This document shows, one piece after another, positions 45,881 through 58,224 of a stretch of DNA of 64,000 nt. Below the pieces are notes generated by a model. That model saw only the letters and a program-made list of their open reading frames with translations. It had not been told where the DNA came from and did no database searches. This stretch comes from Mariannaea sp. PMI_226 (Eukaryota > Ascomycota > Sordariomycetes > Hypocreales > Nectriaceae): contig JANFOG010000004.1 in assembly GCA_024336345.1 (NCBI GenBank), positions 1,798,001 to 1,862,000 on the forward strand, given 5' to 3'. The position numbers and the translations under genes were made by a program. The stretch's first letter is position 1, and each line of letters opens with the position of its first letter.

Positions 45881-47801
45881 ATGACGCGATCGAGTTCTAA
45901 CATCGCGAATGCGATCGCGGACTCTACCATCGACAACATGGAATCCTCCCCTCTCTTGGATAGCGAAGCTACGGAAACTCGAGGTGCAGATGTTGTAGAT
46001 AAGGCGGATAGTAACTGGGACGGGTATCGGGACTTCGAGGGTCTTCCGTGGTGGCGTAGGCCTTCAGTACGCTTTCCGCCGCCAATAATCCGTACCCTTC
46101 CTCAGCCTGACATAAAATCTAGGTCTACTGGCTGCTCTTCCCGTTCGCCGTTTTTACGCTGGCCTTCGGCGGTATTATTGTCCCAAGATTGAACCTGTAC
46201 GAATCCGTGTTCAATGAGTGTCTAGCGCAAAGCCTTTACTGACAGTTGGGTTGGTACAGCATCCTCGATCTAGTCTGCAGGCAGTACTTTGCAGACCAGA
46301 AACTGCGAAACCCGGACGTAGTCTTCAATCCTGTGCTCCTCGGAAGCGACAACCCTCAATGCAGGATCCCTGAGGTCCAGGCAAACGTTGCCAGGTTCAT
46401 GCTGGTCATGAACCTCATTACTGGTATTCTCAGCGCCATTGTCGCGCCAAGGTTCGGACATTTATCTGACAGATATGGTCGCACAAGGCTCATGGCCTTC
46501 GCTTCGATGGGTGGGATTTTCGGCGAAATCGTCACAGTGCTGGCTGCTCGGTTCCCCAAGGTTATTGACTATCGCTGGTTACTCCTCGGCAGCGCCTTGG
46601 AAGGCATGACGGGCTCCTTCACGGCTGGTAACGTCATGAGTCAATCGTACACGAGCGATTGCACTCCACCATCGCAGCGCGCCGTTCGCTTGGGCTACTT
46701 GCATGCATGCCTCTTCAGCGGATTGGCATTTGGACCTATCTTGGGTGGATACTTCGTTAAGTGGACAGGGAACTTGCTCTCTATCTTCTATGTGGCAATT
46801 GGCTGCCATTTTTTCTTCATTATGGTTCTCAGATTTGTTGTCCCTGAATCTCTATCCAAAAGGAAGCAGCTCGTGGCCCGAGAGAAGTATGAAAAGGAGC
46901 AGGAGTTGAGATCTCAGGCGCCGACAACTTGGCTAGCCACGATTCAAAACGCCAATCCATTCTCACCCCTCAAGGCTCTTTGGCCCACAGGCCCAGGAAC
47001 GTCTCCTGCCCTTCGACGAAATATCGTGGCCTTGGCTCTGGATGACGTTATCATCTTGGGCTCTGCTTTCTCAGCAGGTTCTGTCATCATTCTTTACAGT
47101 GGATACATCTTCAACTGGGGCACCTTCGAGAGCTCTCGGTTTGTATCTGCTCTATCAATGATCCGGGTTTTTATCCTCATGGGTTTGTTCCCCATTATCA
47201 ACTACTTTGGTCGCACGCGTCCGGCCGCACGCCGCCGAGCAGCTGGTTTAGTTGATACCCAAGTCGGGGCCGACAATCTTGACGTCTGGGTGCTCCGTGT
47301 TGCCTTGGTGTCCGATATTATTGGAGCCGTTGGGTATACTCTGGCCCGTTCGGACAAGCTCTTCTTTGCATCAGGTATGGTCACAGCAGTTGGCGGTCTT
47401 GGTGGTGCTACCACGCAAGCCATGATCACCAAGCACGTACCTCCTGGGCGTGTCGGCCAGCTCTTAGGAGCCGTCGGCATGCTTCATGCACTTTGCAGGG
47501 TGCTTGGACCTGTCCTCTTCAATGGTGTATACGCAGCAACAGTAAAGACCTATCCACAAGCGATTTTCGTATTATTAACGGCCACCTTTGGCGTGGCTCT
47601 GGCCTGTGCCTTGGTGGTAAGACCTCATGGTCAGTAATCCTCTGCTTTATATACCAGTTTATGTAACTCTTGCTAACTGAGATTGCAGTCCATTGGGAAG
47701 AGATACGCACAGAGGAATATGAACCATTAAACCCAGGCCAAGACGATTTGAATGATTCACGGATGCCTCTTGACGAGGAAGACCAAATCCGATTTCAGTA
47801 G
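45881..47801 (+). CDS. MFS transporter, 12-TM, YCR023c-like group
   Basis: Four exons (45881-46066, 46123-46196, 46260-47629, 47689-47801) encode 580 residues. Helix 1 is built across the first joins (VYWLLFPFAVFTLAFGG). The MFS loop motif GHLSDRYGRTRLM lies after helix 2, and a GPILGGYFVKW motif is in helix 5, as in DHA1/TCR-type antiporters. The N-terminus carries an acidic dileucine signal ESSPLL (21-26) and the last 37 residues are acidic. A vacuolar or endosomal site is inferred from the signal. The substrate is unknown. The terminal intron (47630-47688) joins VRPH to VHWEEIRTEE in phase. Confidence 0.88.
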
Positions 47802-48412
47802 GTAATCTTAGGTCAAATATAAAGTATATATAGATGGCAGAAATAAGCCGAATCTTGTTTCGCATGAGGAACACCTCTAAGATTACATTGTCATCGAATG
47901 AGTCTTTGTATATTTCAGTGCGAATACCTGGACGATCGAGGGACACCCGCGCGTGCATAAAGATGGATCGCAGACTCAGAATTCTGTTGCTCATTCTGTA
48001 AATCTACTGTAAAATCCTTCAATATAACTGTCAACTTCTGTGTTAAGTAATTTGGACTTCGCCACTCATTCGTTTCGTACCTAAACTCCAGAGTCTACAG
48101 TATGTAGCGCTCGTCCGGAAGCCCTCCAAGAGGATGTGGGGGTGGGGCCGCGGAGTCTTGACCCAACGCGACTTGTGCATGACATCAGCTCCAATCCGTT
48201 AACTCCCTGATATTCTCGCTTGGTTCAAACTAGCACAAAGTGCACCAAACTCAGCAACCCCCTCCTCACTCGGCTGTTCTGCATCAAAGCTTTGATATAA
48301 GGTGTGCTTATTTCAGCAAATTGTACTGCTCTGCCATTGGAGCATGTTCACATCGAGGACCTGGAGGTTGGCGTCAACATCTTTTCCGCAGGGTTACGGT
48401 GTCCGAAGCATC
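47802..48412. other. intergenic, MFS transporter to HIT hydrolase
   Basis: No gene is seen. The frame upstream of the HIT start is open back to 48302 but lacks family likeness. Confidence 0.5.
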
Positions 48413-49141
48413 ATGACCTGCACCACAACGACCGGCAGAAAGCCCATCAAGTTTGGGCCGTTTCAGGTGACGGATCAAGTAAGAATTTTCATGAGTGTCT
48501 GCATTTGCTGCCATGATATCGCTGGTCGATTGCAAGTTCACCAGCAATGCGAAAGTCTTCAAAATAGCTGTGCATGACTCTGCAAACCAAGCCAAGTGCT
48601 CCCTATGTTCGAACACTAGCTAACTCACCCTCAGGTCTTTTTCACAACACGACATTCATTCGCCCTCGTTAATCTCAAACCGCTAATCCCCGGTCATGTC
48701 CTCGTCTGTCCACACGCGCCTCATCGTCGCTTAACAGACATGACAGCCGAGGAGATCGCGGACCTCTTCACGACTGTGCAGCTCATGCAGCGCCTGCTGG
48801 CTCGGGTGTACTTCCCATCGCCCGATCCCGAGGCCGGGAGCTTCTCCGTGGCGGTGCAGGACGGCGCGGCGGCTGGTCAGACGGTCCCGCATGTGCACGT
48901 GCATGTCATCCCGCGGCAGACGGGGGATTTGGGGACGCCGGATGCTGTTTATGTGAGGATGGCCGGTGAGTCGGGCAACGTGGGAGGGGCTCTGTGGGAT
49001 CGCGAAATGGCTCGAAGGCCGGAACCCGGGGGAGGGTTGCCTCGGGTGGATGATGAAGATAGGCGGCCGAGGACTGCCGATGAGATGATGGAGGAGGCCG
49101 AGACGTATAAAGCGCTGCTCAAGGAGATGGGCCACATGTAA
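48413..49141 (+). CDS. HNT2: Fhit-type diadenosine polyphosphate hydrolase (HIT family)
   Basis: Two exons (48413-48478, 48635-49141) encode 190 residues. The HIT signature HVHVHV has histidines at 108, 110 and 112, after the QDGAAAGQTVPH lead that is typical of Fhit/Hnt2 rather than Hint. Conserved N-terminal strands are KFGPFQVTDQVFFTTRHSFALVNLKPLIPGHVLV, completed by the join. The enzyme hydrolyses Ap3A to AMP and ADP. The intron is 156 nt. The ATG at 48413 gives an N-terminus (MTCTTTTGRKPIKFG) only slightly longer than usual. An upstream start at 48302 is possible but has no family support. Confidence 0.9.
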
Positions 49142-52100
49142 TGGTAAAGGGAGAGTAGAGTCATAGATACCCGAGATTGCGTGATAGGGTTTAGAGGTCA
49201 GAGTAGGTATCATTCATGATGCAGCTCCATGGCCTTACACTATGGCAAATGGAAGCACTCCTTAGATTCCATTGCAACCCTCCTCCCTTTTATCGCCACC
49301 GTGCCATTTACACGCTACCTGAGCCAATCATCATCTGTCTGGACTCGCATGCATAGGGATGCGATAGTCAATATTGAGGAAAGCACATGCTATTGTAAGA
49401 AAAAAAAAAATATTCGGGGTACATCTGCTACACCAATACCTAATTCTTACAAAATCCAATGGCTACTTTGGATAGAGTCAAGCCTAAAATGTTACCTTGG
49501 GAGGCATATGCAGGCATCCGTAAGCTGGCTTTTTGGGGGCCACTGAATGGTCGGGCACGAGGACCTAAAACTCCGAAAAGTGTCAAGCTGGTGACGAACC
49601 CGTACTAAGCATCTCGCAACTGTATGGATTGGAGTTTTCTCTTTGGGGAAACTCGATCATCGCATCAAAATATCAGTCAGGCACCAAGTGGATGAGTACA
49701 AGTCGTCAAATTCGATTGCACATTTGATATGGCCATAATTGAGCCACCACTTAGACCAACCCGATTTTCTTGTAGCATTTATGTCTAAGTGGACAGGCGA
49801 AGGGTGGCATGACGCCCAGATATCGCTGTAGCAGGCAGTGCCAATGCAACACCCTAGGAAGCTCGAGAATATCGTTATATCCCACGTGAAATTCGAAGAA
49901 TGACAAGGGGTCCCAGTGAAGATTTAGTCAGTTTTGCATGTACTGACTAACGCATGTGCTTTTGGATACCCCGTAGTTTACTGTGTAGGTAATACACGCG
50001 GAATAGAAAATGGCTGGCGTCAAGGCGGAGATAGGTATGAAGTTCCATATGTTGGAAAACAGGGAGGGACACAAATTAACTACCCTGCTTATGTGTTATA
50101 GGCTCCATGGAACTACTCAAAAATGGGTAGGTGAGAGCGATGGAGTCCTAGAGACGCAAGAGAATCGCCAGCATCCTGGAGGCCCGCCAGTCATTCCTCC
50201 GAGAATCTGCTAGAGACTAGTCACAAGCTTGTACTATAAAGGATTGCAAATAAGCGAACGCTGGGCAGAGATGTACTAGGCAGATAGTCGCTTAGCCTAC
50301 CGGCTATCGAGACCCCTCGGTCCTGATCGACGAGCTGAGTTGTAGTGAGAATTCTGTGCTACACTACGTAAGTGGAAGGGAAATCAGGCTGAGGTCCTAT
50401 TATAGATAGTGGAGTATCTCAGTAGATATGCCCCGGTGGTCGCATCTTCGCACACCACAACAACCCCTCGATGCCAGGTGGTGTTGTTAGATCCAGGCTG
50501 CCGTGGTGGAAGCGCTCTCGACGCGTGACCAAAGTTGAGTGGCAAACTCATTAGTTTACCAACTGCAGCTTTTTTTTTTAACATAAATTACACTGCTGAA
50601 TCAAAATCGGTTGGGAGACTCTCCTTACAGTCCTATCCTTCTTTCGACTGTTCCATGTGTCCTGCAAAACTAAACTAATCAAATATGAGGGGGTCAGCCG
50701 TGGTGATGGTGTGTCGTTGAAAAGCCCCCACAAGCTGTAGCTCTAACCCCCTGCCAGCTTCAAGTTTCAATGCGGGAACTAGTGGGAGCCCCGTTAGCGG
50801 ACTTCGGTAAGTGCATGATGCATCCAAGATGGAGGCGAGCTAAAATGGCGGGTCGAGCCATGACCACGACCGTGCCATGCCATGCCATGCGAGGAGGCTT
50901 GACGGCACGAGGGAGGAGAAAGCTGTGCAAGGTGGGAGAAAAAGAGAACACAAGGGTCGTGGTTTTCATTTTATCAAGCCTTGGAAAATAGTGTTGATGG
51001 CGACTCCATGTACCTGGGTTGCTCAAAGACTTCCATCCATCCAGTCGAGGTAGCATTCATGATAAGGTGATGCAGCGGTGGGTGAGCACTAGGTGCGCCT
51101 CACTTCTGTTGCTGCGCGCAACTTTGATAGTCCGGCGGTGACAGCCAGCTACAGCCGGGACTAGTGCTAGAGAAAGAAACACACTCAACATGAGCAAGCA
51201 TTGCGAAAGGGCAATCCTCCATCAGCCCGGGTTAGAATCCATGAAACCATGTGCCCGAGTATACAATGGGCACGTTGAAGACTGCGTAGACCAAATCGCA
51301 CAAACGAGTCCGAATAGATAAGCTGCCGATGCAGATTGGGGCTGTACGTAATAGGTATGTAAATGACAGAGGTGATCTTATTGCTTGCATCTACATCATT
51401 TCGTTCATTGTGAATGAAGTCATTTCTTCCGAATTTGGTTGCAATGTCTCAGGCATTGTACACCGACCACGAATTATCACTGGCAGAGAGACATTGGTTT
51501 TCAAGTACATAATGCCGGGGAGAGTAAGAGATGAGCGAAATTCTGGGTAATAGGGAGAAAAAAAAAAGGTGGGAGGTGAATGAAGACGGAGATAGGAGGG
51601 GAAGGGTGGTCTAGGAAGAATTCCGAAGGTTGGTTGGGTTGGGTGTTCACGATGGGTTGAGGGACGCACACGGTTTGCGGACAATGCAACGAGGACGCAC
51701 AGACTGGCGCCTCCATCAGCCGCCCAGTATGTAGGGTTACAACGGCGTGCGGTATGGAGACAACGGGGGTCTAGTGCTGGACGCGTCCGGTCTTCGGGAT
51801 TGCATCAACAAAGCAGCGCCGAGCGCTGTGAGTGGTCGTATCAAGACTCAAATGTCCCTGTCCGGTAATTTTCAAATCTTTCGAGACACCCACAACAAGC
51901 CCGAGCCGGGAAGCGCCCGGTGTGTCGCGAGACCCCGTTTGCGAACTCTATCCAGCCGCACCCATGGCTGTTCTCTCGTCGCTGTCGTTATCATTGACAG
52001 AGCCGGTAGTAGACCGTTGTCTAAACCACGCAGCTTATCGAACCGTTTGTCCCGGCCGCATAGCAATCGGTCAAGCCCCGAAGTCTACACACGTTGGTCT

Positions 52101-53964
52101 CGATCGACCGTTGCCGTAAGGCGGCGAAAACAACGAGGTGGGGTGTGTCTTCCATACGCACACAGGAACCATCGATGGGCTGATCCAATCCATCCATGTC
52201 CGACTGCAGCTGTCCTGTTTTTTTTTTTTCTCAAAGATAGTATCTAGTAAACTGGCAGGCAAGAAGGTCCGTTGGGCTCGGACCTCAGCGCGCGGTGTTA
52301 AGGCACCAGAAAAGTTGCAGAGCCCACATACGCTTTTCCATGGTGGGCAAGGCAATGCGATTGAGGAGGTTGTTGATGCCAATACGAGGACATAATAGTC
52401 GAAAAGGCCGGAGTGGTCAAGGTGGCGCATGGAACGGCAAGCCCGCCGTCGGCTCCGACCTAACAGCAACTGGGAAGGCACTGGAGAATTTTCACCCACT
52501 TCCAACTTCCAACTTCCAAGGTGGCAAAAGTGGACCAATCACGCGCCGTTGCTAGTGGACTTATATTGGATATAAGCATACGCTTTCATGATGACCCACC
52601 TGAAATCTGGCGCACAAGCCATCCTCAACTCCCTACCCTGAGAAGGAACTGGGAGAAAATGAGACTAGAAACCTGTTGCGGACCAATCACATTTCACGGT
52701 TCTTGGCTGCTTGCAGTGACGGGTGTGCACGTCCCTTTTCCTCCCCACCATCCTCCGTTCTGTATCCCTGGGGGACTTGAGAGCCGCCTGCACGACTTGC
52801 TTCTAGACATGGGTTTTTCGGCTAAGCAGTAACATCGCAACAGCGTAATAATGCCACGGGAGGAGTAAAAGTCCAGATGCTACGACATGTTGACTACTAT
52901 GAGTATGTAGTCAATCGAATCGACTGGCCCACGCCTCCAGCGCTTCCCAGTTCCACCTGTCATTTTAGCTGGTGCCTGCCGACCGGCCGTGAGAGCGATG
53001 ATCCGAGGCATTCGTTGCCCATGAGAGTCCTTTGTAGTTGAGTGATGATTCGGTGATTATCCTGTCTGTAAACATCGCTATTGAGTTGATTTTTTTTTCG
53101 CACGCACCCGTTATCTAGCTGTGAACTGGTTGCATTATTTTTGGCCCCAATAGTTGACGGTTTGCAGAATAAGGTGAGTCAAGAAGTGGAGGTGGGTGCG
53201 TGCAACATCAAATCACAGCTTCACAACGGCCTCGAAAACGGCTGCGACATTCTTCCCTCCAGCCAGCCCGATCCGAAAGTGAAGACCGGGGGATCAGCTA
53301 CGAAAGCGCCTCATTCTCGTACAGCTACCACATCGGTTTTCTCCCACCCATCTTCCTCTGGTTGCACTCCGTAGTCCTGGTCGCATCCACTGGCTGTCTC
53401 AGATGGTATGGAAGCATCTTTGCCTCTCGCCTTAGATCCCGGCAAGCAGCTTTTGGCTCCATGATTCCCCGAGTCTCCGATACCAACGTAGTATGCCCAC
53501 CCTACCGTTTTCTTTTTCGATAGAGTCATATGCACTTCCGGAGTCGATTCTTTCGGTGCTATTTGCCCCGCATCCTGAAAACGATCTGAACAAGCTCTTG
53601 CCCGTCTCCTGCAAATGCGGGAGGGTTCCATGGGCAAAATGGTCCCCCCCTTATCTGGTTATTCAAATATACCCTCTCCCACCCACCACAAATCTTCAAC
53701 ATCTTTCTTCTTCATCCGATTTCTATAACAAGTCGTGGACCGGCTGAAATCTCTTTGTGATTATCATCGTGTCCCTTGTCTTTTTTTTTTTTTTCCCTTG
53801 CCCTCATTCTTGATCTTGTGCCTTCCATACCAGCTGCGAGCACGCCATCGGTGTTTGATCTTATCACCATTCCACATTCCTCACGCCGTCCAATTATTCC
53901 TCGAATATTGGTGCAGAAGTGTACCCTTTTCGCGTGAATTGATCTCATCGGACTGTGAGAAACA
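49142..53964. other. gene-free stretch of 4.8 kb
   Basis: I find no gene. The frames are short, overlap on both strands and lack recognisable motifs (for example 51747-52247, 52071-52538, 52521-52832). Simple-sequence tracts (poly-A 49400-49409, poly-T 50570-50578, 52218-52230, 53780-53794) and a short CCATG tandem near 50873-50890 are present. It may be the remains of old inserts or a regulatory region of the MFS gene at its right end. Confidence 0.45.
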
Positions 53965-55740
53965 ATGGCTCTGCTAGGAAAATCCGGTAATCAGGCCCAC
54001 AATCCAGATGACTTCCCAACAGTTCAGCTCTTCTTACTTGGTGAGTCTTACAATATGTGCCGTGTAAGTCGAGAAAATTAAGTCTGACTCTATTTCTAGC
54101 TATTGTTCGGTTGGCGGAGCCCGTTGCTCTGACGTCCATCTTCCCATATGCATGGGCACTTGTGAAAGATTTTGAGATCGGAGATGAAAGCCATGCCTCA
54201 TTCTACTCGGGCCTTTTAATATCAGCATTCTCCTTTGCTGAGGCCGCGATGGGCATGTATTGGGGAGGCTTGTCAGATCGCATTGGACGCAAACCTGTAC
54301 TAATGATTGGTTGCCTCGGTACGATGCTCAGCATGATCATGGTGGGAATTGCTTCCAATTTCTGGGTGGCTCTGCTTGGTCGAGCTCTCGGTGGTATGCT
54401 CAATGGAAATATTGGAGTCATTCAGACTATGGTTGGCGAGATTGTCACTCGGCCAGAGCACGAACGTGAGTTTGCATCTCCCCTTCTTCAAACACAATCC
54501 ATTCCATATTGAATCATCTTTCTGGGCCGCGTGGGGGGCAACTTTGGCTAACAAAACATACATACATACAGCCCGCGCATTTTCCATCATGCCGTTTGTC
54601 TGGAGTGTCGGAACCATCATTGGCCCTTCCATCGGCGGAATGTTTGCTAACCCCCATGAGTCATGGCCGAGCATGTTTCCTACTGGTGGCTTGTTTGATC
54701 GGTTCCCGTATCTCCTCCCCAATCTCGTCTGCGCTGCCATGTTGCTATTGAGCATCGTTTTGGGCTTTATTCTACTCGAGGAGACGCACCCCAACCTCCG
54801 CCTAAGCAAACCCGAGCCTATTCAGTATGAGGCTTCCGAGGAATCACCTTTAATCATTTCTTCTACAACCCAAAACAGAAACAGTTTGATCGCCAACACA
54901 CAGCCTGAGTCTTATGGCACTGTCGGTGAAGTGGTAATGATTGATGACCTGCGAATGCTTGAGTCCGAAAAGGAGGGCCACCCACAGCCGGCTATGAAAA
55001 TATGGAACAAGCGAGTCGTCGGTTTCATTATCGCCTTGTGCATTTTCACCTACCATTCTATGAGCTACGACCATCTATTGCCCATCTTCTTTGAGGACGC
55101 CAGGGTGTCTTCCATCCAGAACGTTGATGGGCACTCGATGTTCCCATTCTACTCCCCTGGTGGTCTCGGCTTGTCTCTGCGTGAGGTGGGTATGGTCATG
55201 GCTGTTGACGGCGGCATTGCCTTGATTGTGCAGGGATTCATCTTCCCTTGGGCAGCAAATTTGCTTGGTACCTCCCGACTCTTCCTTTTGGTCGCGGTGC
55301 TGCACCCTATCGCGTACCTCGTTATGCCCATGCTGCTCCTCGTGCCCCAGTCCATCATTTTCCCTGCCATCTACTTGTGCCTGGGGATTCGAAACCTTGT
55401 GTCGATTATTTTGTACCCGCTTCTCATGATCCTTATCAAAGAGGCTACCCCATTCCCCAGCGCGCTGGGCAAAGTTAACGGGTTGGCCGCCAGCGCCGCC
55501 GCCGGATGCCGCATGATCTCGCCACCTGTTGCGGGTAGCCTCTACTCCCTTGGTTCCAGTGCTGGATGTTCCGCGTTGCCGTGGTATGGCAGTGCCCTTG
55601 TCGCCATCTTTGGTGCCATCCAGTGTTTTTGGGTACCCCGAGCTCCAAGCGAGGAGCCGTCTGAGGAGCACGGAACTGTGCAGCACAAACAGGCTGCCAC
55701 TGTTACCGTCGACGAAATTACATTTTACGATTCTGATTAG
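53965..55740 (+). CDS. MFS transporter, 12-TM, DHA1/ZIFL-like
   Basis: Three exons (53965-54040, 54100-54465, 54572-55740) encode 536 residues. Twelve hydrophobic segments are seen. The loop motif WGGLSDRIGRKPVL is complete, and GRALGGMLNGNIGVIQTMVGE followed by PFVWSVGTIIGPSIGG is typical of the DHA1 group that contains plant ZIFL and fungal tetracycline-resistance-like carriers. The long central loop carries an acidic dileucine signal EESPLI (237-242). Exon joins rebuild FLLAIVRLAEP and RPEHEPRAFSIM in phase. The substrate is unknown; metal-chelate or drug export are the usual suggestions for this group. Confidence 0.9.
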
Positions 55741-56660
55741 TCCTTTCACGGGAAGATGCCCTCGTGGACACTCATACACAGCCTATGGGCGACGGCAGAT
55801 GCAGCCTTTACCAGGAAATATGGTATCGCAAGTTGGTGACCATTGACGTCACATGTCCAATGGTAAGAGAAAGAGAAGGAACAAGTTTGGAGTTTGCAGG
55901 ACCCAAAAAAAAATTGAAGCATTTGGCGGAGTTTGGCATGGGTTTTTTTATTGGTATATTTTAGCGAGCGGGACGGTTAGGAGTTATTGGATGGATGTTG
56001 ATGTTGGAATTTGATTTGAAGGTACTGGTTCTTTTCTTCTTGTGCTGGGTTTTTAATGGGTGGCATCGCAGCTTTGGAGTCTGGAGTACATTAGCGACTT
56101 ATCCCTTTCTCGCTCTTATAGGCCGAGGATCAAAAATCGGGCTCAGAGTTAAAAAGAAATTCGTGGGAAAGATAGAAGTCATCTACTTGACCGAGAAGTA
56201 TTGTCTCGGTGATGTTCGAATATGATGCCTGTGCCACAACGTGTTGTTTTACCCTAAGGCATATTTATGATGAATTAACAAAAATGAAGAAGAAAAAAAG
56301 TACGGAAGCAACACAGCATGCCGAATGAATTTGAGATCTAGTTGATAAACTAAATTTAATGTCAATTTACATTAAAAAAATTTTTAGTGATGCTTTATAA
56401 CACAAAAACTGGCCAGCTATCATTCCCCAGAATGCCAATAGTCTTAGTTGTGATGTTGTCGGCCAGTGTCCAATGAGATTTTTCGCTGGGTCATTTAGCA
56501 CATTCATCGGCGCAGATATTCGAAATTTTATTCCACAATGAGTTATTAGTCACTCAACACCACACCAACTCACCAAAGGCTGGGCCTCATAACACTGTGC
56601 AACTTCTGACAGGATTCATTTACCAAGGAAAAGAGAGAACAGGCGAGGCAAAAAGCCAAG
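55741..56660. other. intergenic, MFS transporter to CNS1
   Basis: The region is AT-rich, especially 56270-56400, with AAAAAAATTTTTAG near 56373. Bases 56593-56660 may be coding (see the CNS1 entry). Confidence 0.45.
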
Positions 56661-57887
56661 ATGCAGATCGAGGAGATCACCAAAAAAATGGAAGAGACCA
56701 TGAGGGCCCCTCAGGCAAACTCTTCACTCGCTGATATGATGCCTGAGCTTCCGATCGCCCACACCCTCGCCAAGGGGAAGTCGGTTGACGAGGTTGTCGC
56801 AGACCTCAAGAAGAGTCCCATTTTCATGACGGACATGTCCGACATGGATGAGGAAAATGAGGATATTGCAGCGCTGCAGGCGCTGGCTTACGAGGGCACC
56901 GCCCTGGAAAATGGCCTGGATTTCAAGGAGCGCGGCAACGATTGTTTCAAGGTCAAGGGCTATCGTGATGCGAAGGAGTTTTACACAAAGGGAATCAATA
57001 TCTTGTTTCTCGAGGAGCGCAAGCGCCGCCATGGCCAGGTGACGACAAACCCTGAGGGAGAGCCTGATTCGGCTGAAGAGATCGCCAAGCAGCGGGAGAC
57101 ACTCGAGGCCCTGTACGTCAACCGAGCGGCTTGTCATCTTTCGCTCCAGAACTATCGCAGCTGTTGGACTGACTGTGCTGCGGCTATTCGGCTGAATCCC
57201 GACAATATCAAGGCATATTATCGCAGCGCGCGCGCTCTGCTTGCCGTGGACCGCATTGAGGAGGCTGACGATGTATGCGCTCGCGGTCTGGCACTCGACA
57301 CTGCCAATACCGGACTCAAGGCTGTGGCAGAAGACATCATCAAGCGGGCTAGAGAAATCGACGCGCGCCGCAAGAAGGAGGCTGAGCGCGAGGCCCGCGA
57401 GAAGCGGCGTGAAGCTCTCCTCAAGGCCGCCCTACGAGCACGCAATATTCCCACTCGCACAACAGCTCAGCCTCCTGAGATGGAGGATGCCAAGATGCAG
57501 CTCGTTCCTGACCCAGATGATCCTCGAAGCTCGCTCTCTATTCCAGCTGTGCTCCTGTATCCCCTACATCTGGAGTCAGACTTCATCAAGGCCTTCAACG
57601 AAACGCAGACGCTGGAGGATCACTTGGCATATATCCTGCCCCTACCATGGGATCAAGAAGGAGCGTACACTCCTTCTGGAGTTGACTGCTACATCGAAAC
57701 GCGTGAAGGAGGCTTACTCAAGATGGGCAAGAGGCTTTCACTCCTTAAGGTATTAGGCACAGGCAAGGTTGAGGTTGTCGATGAGGTGGTAAGAATTTTC
57801 GTTGTTCCGCACTCAAAGGCTGAGGCCTGGGTAAAAGAGCATAAAATCAAAAGATCAGCAGAGAAGGGAAGTGAGAGCAAAAGATGA
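56661..57887 (+). CDS. CNS1: Hsp90 cochaperone CNS1/TTC4
   Basis: One exon encodes 408 residues from this ATG. Three TPR repeats lie at about 86-220 (DFKERGNDCFKVKGYRDAKEF, then YVNRAACHLSLQNY, then IKAYYRSARALLAV). The KxxxN...N...KxxxR residues form the carboxylate clamp that holds the EEVD tail of Hsp90/Hsp70. A charged helix follows and the C-terminal wheel domain of CNS1/TTC4 is at about 265-400 (LSIPAVLLYPLHLESDFI, ILPLPWDQEGAYT). It is an essential cochaperone in yeast. Upstream of the ATG the frame stays protein-like for 16 codons after a TTCTGACAG acceptor (ending at 56612), so an extra N-terminal exon may exist; I found no matching donor. An in-frame TGA at the acceptor otherwise supports the chosen start. 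Confidence 0.92.
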   Translation: MQIEEITKKMEETMRAPQANSSLADMMPELPIAHTLAKGKSVDEVVADLKKSPIFMTDMSDMDEENEDIAALQALAYEGTALENGLDFKERGNDCFKVKGYRDAKEFYTKGINILFLEERKRRHGQVTTNPEGEPDSAEEIAKQRETLEALYVNRAACHLSLQNYRSCWTDCAAAIRLNPDNIKAYYRSARALLAVDRIEEADDVCARGLALDTANTGLKAVAEDIIKRAREIDARRKKEAEREAREKRREALLKAALRARNIPTRTTAQPPEMEDAKMQLVPDPDDPRSSLSIPAVLLYPLHLESDFIKAFNETQTLEDHLAYILPLPWDQEGAYTPSGVDCYIETREGGLLKMGKRLSLLKVLGTGKVEVVDEVVRIFVVPHSKAEAWVKEHKIKRSAEKGSESKR

Positions 57888-58224
57888 AAAGCTGTAGGAC
57901 GGAAGAATAACCTAAAAAAGGAGAAAAAAAACAACGCAAGGAGATTTAATTCCATGATTTCATGATCGAATTTGTTTCCAGTGCACGATAGACTACCAGA
58001 ATAAAGTAAGAAGTAAACACTTCGAATCAGAAAGGACTTTTCAAGCACCTAGTTAAAGAAAACAAGACTCCGTGACAACACCTTTCCGATCTAATCCCGC
58101 TTGCTCTTGTCCCGTTTCGATTAAAGATAAAATCCTTCGCCAAAGGAAAAAAAAAGGTTGCATATCACCCTTCTCCAAAAAGGGACTTTGTGCTCGAAAG
58201 CTCGTCTTGTACGTGGACTGTTTT
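57888..58224. other. convergent 3' flanks of CNS1 and Xbp1-like gene
   Basis: About 340 bases hold A-rich and T-rich tracts, with no gene seen. Confidence 0.5.

Noticed and set aside
51747..52247. 166-codon frame in the 49-54 kb gap
   Set aside because: It ends in a poly-T tract, overlaps frames on the other strand and contains Arg/Ser-rich low-complexity sequence without motifs.
55075..55779. 234-codon minus-strand frame opposite the third MFS transporter
   Set aside because: It is an antisense shadow of the transporter exon, with Gly/His/Arg-rich composition typical of such shadows.
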